This document shows, one piece after another, positions 6,703 to 7,996 of a stretch of 7,996 bases of DNA. Each line of letters begins with the position of its first letter. The stretch's first letter is position 1. The stretch comes from Sulfurimonas sp. Its GTDB lineage: Bacteria > Campylobacterota > Campylobacteria > Campylobacterales > Sulfurimonadaceae. The notes beneath the pieces were generated by a model. That model made no database searches and was not told where the DNA came from. It worked only from the letters and a program-made list of their open reading frames with translations. The stretch is taken from positions 1 through 7,996 of the forward strand of contig JAFLJV010000090.1 of NCBI GenBank assembly GCA_022712845.1, given 5' to 3'. A program made the position numbers and the translations under genes.

Positions 6703-7996
6703 CTGCTTTTGCCTCAGCATACTCCTCATAAGTACCTTTAAAGTCTGTTACACTGCCATCAGCATGAATCTCAATTATACGAGAAGCAAAAGCATCTAGT
6801 AACTCACGGTCATGAGATACACATATTACATTTCCTTTAAAACTTAAAAGAGCTTCTCCAAGTGCAACGATAGCTTCTAAATCAAGATGATTTGAAGGCT
6901 CATCTAGTACTAAGAAGTTTCCACCCTCAAGCATCATTTTACTTAGCATCATTCTATGTTTTTCACCACCAGAGATACTAACTACTGATTTTTCTTGCTG
7001 TTCACCATTAAATAACATACGACCGAGGCAATTTCTAATTTCTGCTATATCACGCTTAGGATCAAATGCTCTTAACCAGTCATAAAGAGTACCGTCCCCG
7101 TTAATAGTATCTGCCGTATCTTGTGGGAAGTAAGAGTTTTCAATGGTAGCTCCCCAGTGAACTTCACCACCACTTGGTTTCATCTCTTCCATGATAATTT
7201 TAAGAAGAGTTGTCTTACCAACACCATTACCACCAATAAGTGCAACTTTTTCACCTGGATCAAATTTAAGGTTTATATCTTTTAAAACTTCATTACCATC
7301 TGCGTAAGTGAGGTTAACTCCAACAACATTAAGTGCTTCATCACCCATAACTCTCGCAGCTTTAAAAACTATACTTGGATCACGGCGAGATGATGGTTTA
7401 ATATCTTCGATTACTAGCTTATCAAGTTTTCTCTGTCTTGAAGTTGCTTGTTTTGCTTTAGATGCATTTGCAGAAAAACGACGAACGAAAGCTTCAAGTT
7501 GTTCTTTTTCTTTCTCTTTTTTAGCATTGTTAAGTTCATTTTGTTGAGCTATTACGTTTGCAGCTATATACCAATCATCAAAGTTACCAGTAAACTCACG
7601 AATTTTTTGATAATCAACATCAAGAATATTTGTAACAACAGCATTTAAGAAGTGTCTATCATGAGAGATAACTACCATAGTGCCCTCATGACGTTTAAGC
7701 TCATTTTCTAACCAGCTAATAGTCTCAATATCAAGATTATTCGTAGGCTCATCAAGGAACAGCACATCTGGCCTTGGATATAAAACTTGTGCAAGTAAAA
7801 CTTTGAATTTATCAGCACTATCAAGTGTAGACATTAGATTTTGATGCTTATCTGCAGGGATTCCAACATTTTCTAAAATTTTAGCAATATTTACATCATA
7901 TTCATAAGTTGGATCTTCTTCAACAGAGATAACTTCTAAATCAGCTAGACGATTATTTGTAGCATCATCTGCAAAATCACCAGTCATATAAAGATC
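6689..7996 (-). CDS. ybiT: ABC-F family ATPase YbiT (5' end beyond window)
   Basis: Cytosolic duplicated ATPase of the ABC-F family, ribosome-associated proteins that bind near the E site and influence translation or relieve stalling; not a transporter, as no membrane segments are present. The frame is open to the right edge. About 435 residues are visible against roughly 530 for E. coli YbiT, so the start and the first Walker A are missing. Visible parts of the first domain: a degenerate signature region (STLDSADKFKVLLAQ, as in YbiT rather than LSGGQ), Walker B LFLDEPTNNLD (about 7729-7769) and the SHDRH switch. The interdomain linker carries the YbiT-type FVRRFSANASKAKQATSR stretch. The second domain has Walker A GGNGVGKTT (about 7209-7236), signature SISGGEKHRM (about 6957-6985), Walker B LVLDEPSNHLD (about 6880-6917) and SHDRE. 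The sequence resembles YbiT more than Uup or EttA. It is the most upstream visible gene of an operon with the DUF5718-like and SUI1 genes. Confidence 0.93.
   Translation of the reverse strand, partial: DLYMTGDFADDATNNRLADLEVISVEEDPTYEYDVNIAKILENVGIPADKHQNLMSTLDSADKFKVLLAQVLYPRPDVLFLDEPTNNLDIETISWLENELKRHEGTMVVISHDRHFLNAVVTNILDVDYQKIREFTGNFDDWYIAANVIAQQNELNNAKKEKEKEQLEAFVRRFSANASKAKQATSRQRKLDKLVIEDIKPSSRRDPSIVFKAARVMGDEALNVVGVNLTYADGNEVLKDINLKFDPGEKVALIGGNGVGKTTLLKIIMEEMKPSGGEVHWGATIENSYFPQDTADTINGDGTLYDWLRAFDPKRDIAEIRNCLGRMLFNGEQQEKSVVSISGGEKHRMMLSKMMLEGGNFLVLDEPSNHLDLEAIVALGEALLSFKGNVICVSHDRELLDAFASRIIEIHADGSVTDFKGTYEEYAEAKADGKI

Noticed and set aside
6703..6729. Longer DUF5718-like start giving nine extra residues
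   Set aside because: The extra residues (MRSMLRQKQ) are an out-of-frame reading of the ybiT C-terminus, do not fit the family N-terminus, and would extend the gene overlap to 41 bp.
1..7996. CRISPR array, transposon, prophage, tRNA or rRNA
   Set aside because: No direct-repeat series, terminal inverted repeats, transposase or integrase sequence, or structured RNA gene was recognised on either strand.

Overview
The window looks like chromosomal DNA from a low-GC, nitrate-respiring member of the Campylobacterota, most like the Sulfurimonas group. The NapA is of the epsilonproteobacterial type, the sequence is AT-rich throughout, a GGDEF protein is present (rare in host-adapted Campylobacter and Helicobacter), and one gene (DUF5718-like) is familiar mainly from this phylum. 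The organism is inferred from these gene types, not from a marker gene.

Left part (1-4137, all minus strand): most of napA, the catalytic subunit of periplasmic nitrate reductase, runs off the left edge, so the rest of a nap operon would lie outside. Just upstream of napA and in the same direction are two translationally coupled genes. One encodes a Crp/Fnr-family regulator. The other encodes a membrane protein with a periplasmic PilJ/NarX-like domain that carries a nitrate-type P-box but has no kinase, chemotaxis or cyclase output. The 158-bp gap before napA holds a perfect TTTGAC-N4-GTCAAA palindrome at the class II activator position of an extended -10 promoter. The simplest reading is a small nitrate-response module: membrane receptor, Crp/Fnr factor, then napA. 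How the receptor would reach the regulator is not obvious and is the most interesting question in the window.

Middle (4138-5524): a divergent intergenic region separates the regulator from a plus-strand gene for a membrane-bound diguanylate cyclase with a periplasmic four-helix-bundle sensor, an intact GGEEF active site and an intact RxxD inhibitory site. A strong sigma-54 promoter match precedes it, suggesting expression with the flagellar regulon.

Right part (5521-7996, minus strand): a tightly packed operon of ybiT (ABC-F ribosome-associated ATPase, 5' end outside the window), a DUF5718-like gene whose product carries hallmarks of the fumarylacetoacetate hydrolase fold, and a SUI1/YciH (eIF1-like) gene. 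The first two genes overlap by 14 bp and the last two abut as TAAATG. This operon ends tail to tail against the cyclase gene with a 4-bp stop-codon overlap. No rRNA, tRNA, mobile element, CRISPR array or long repeat was seen.
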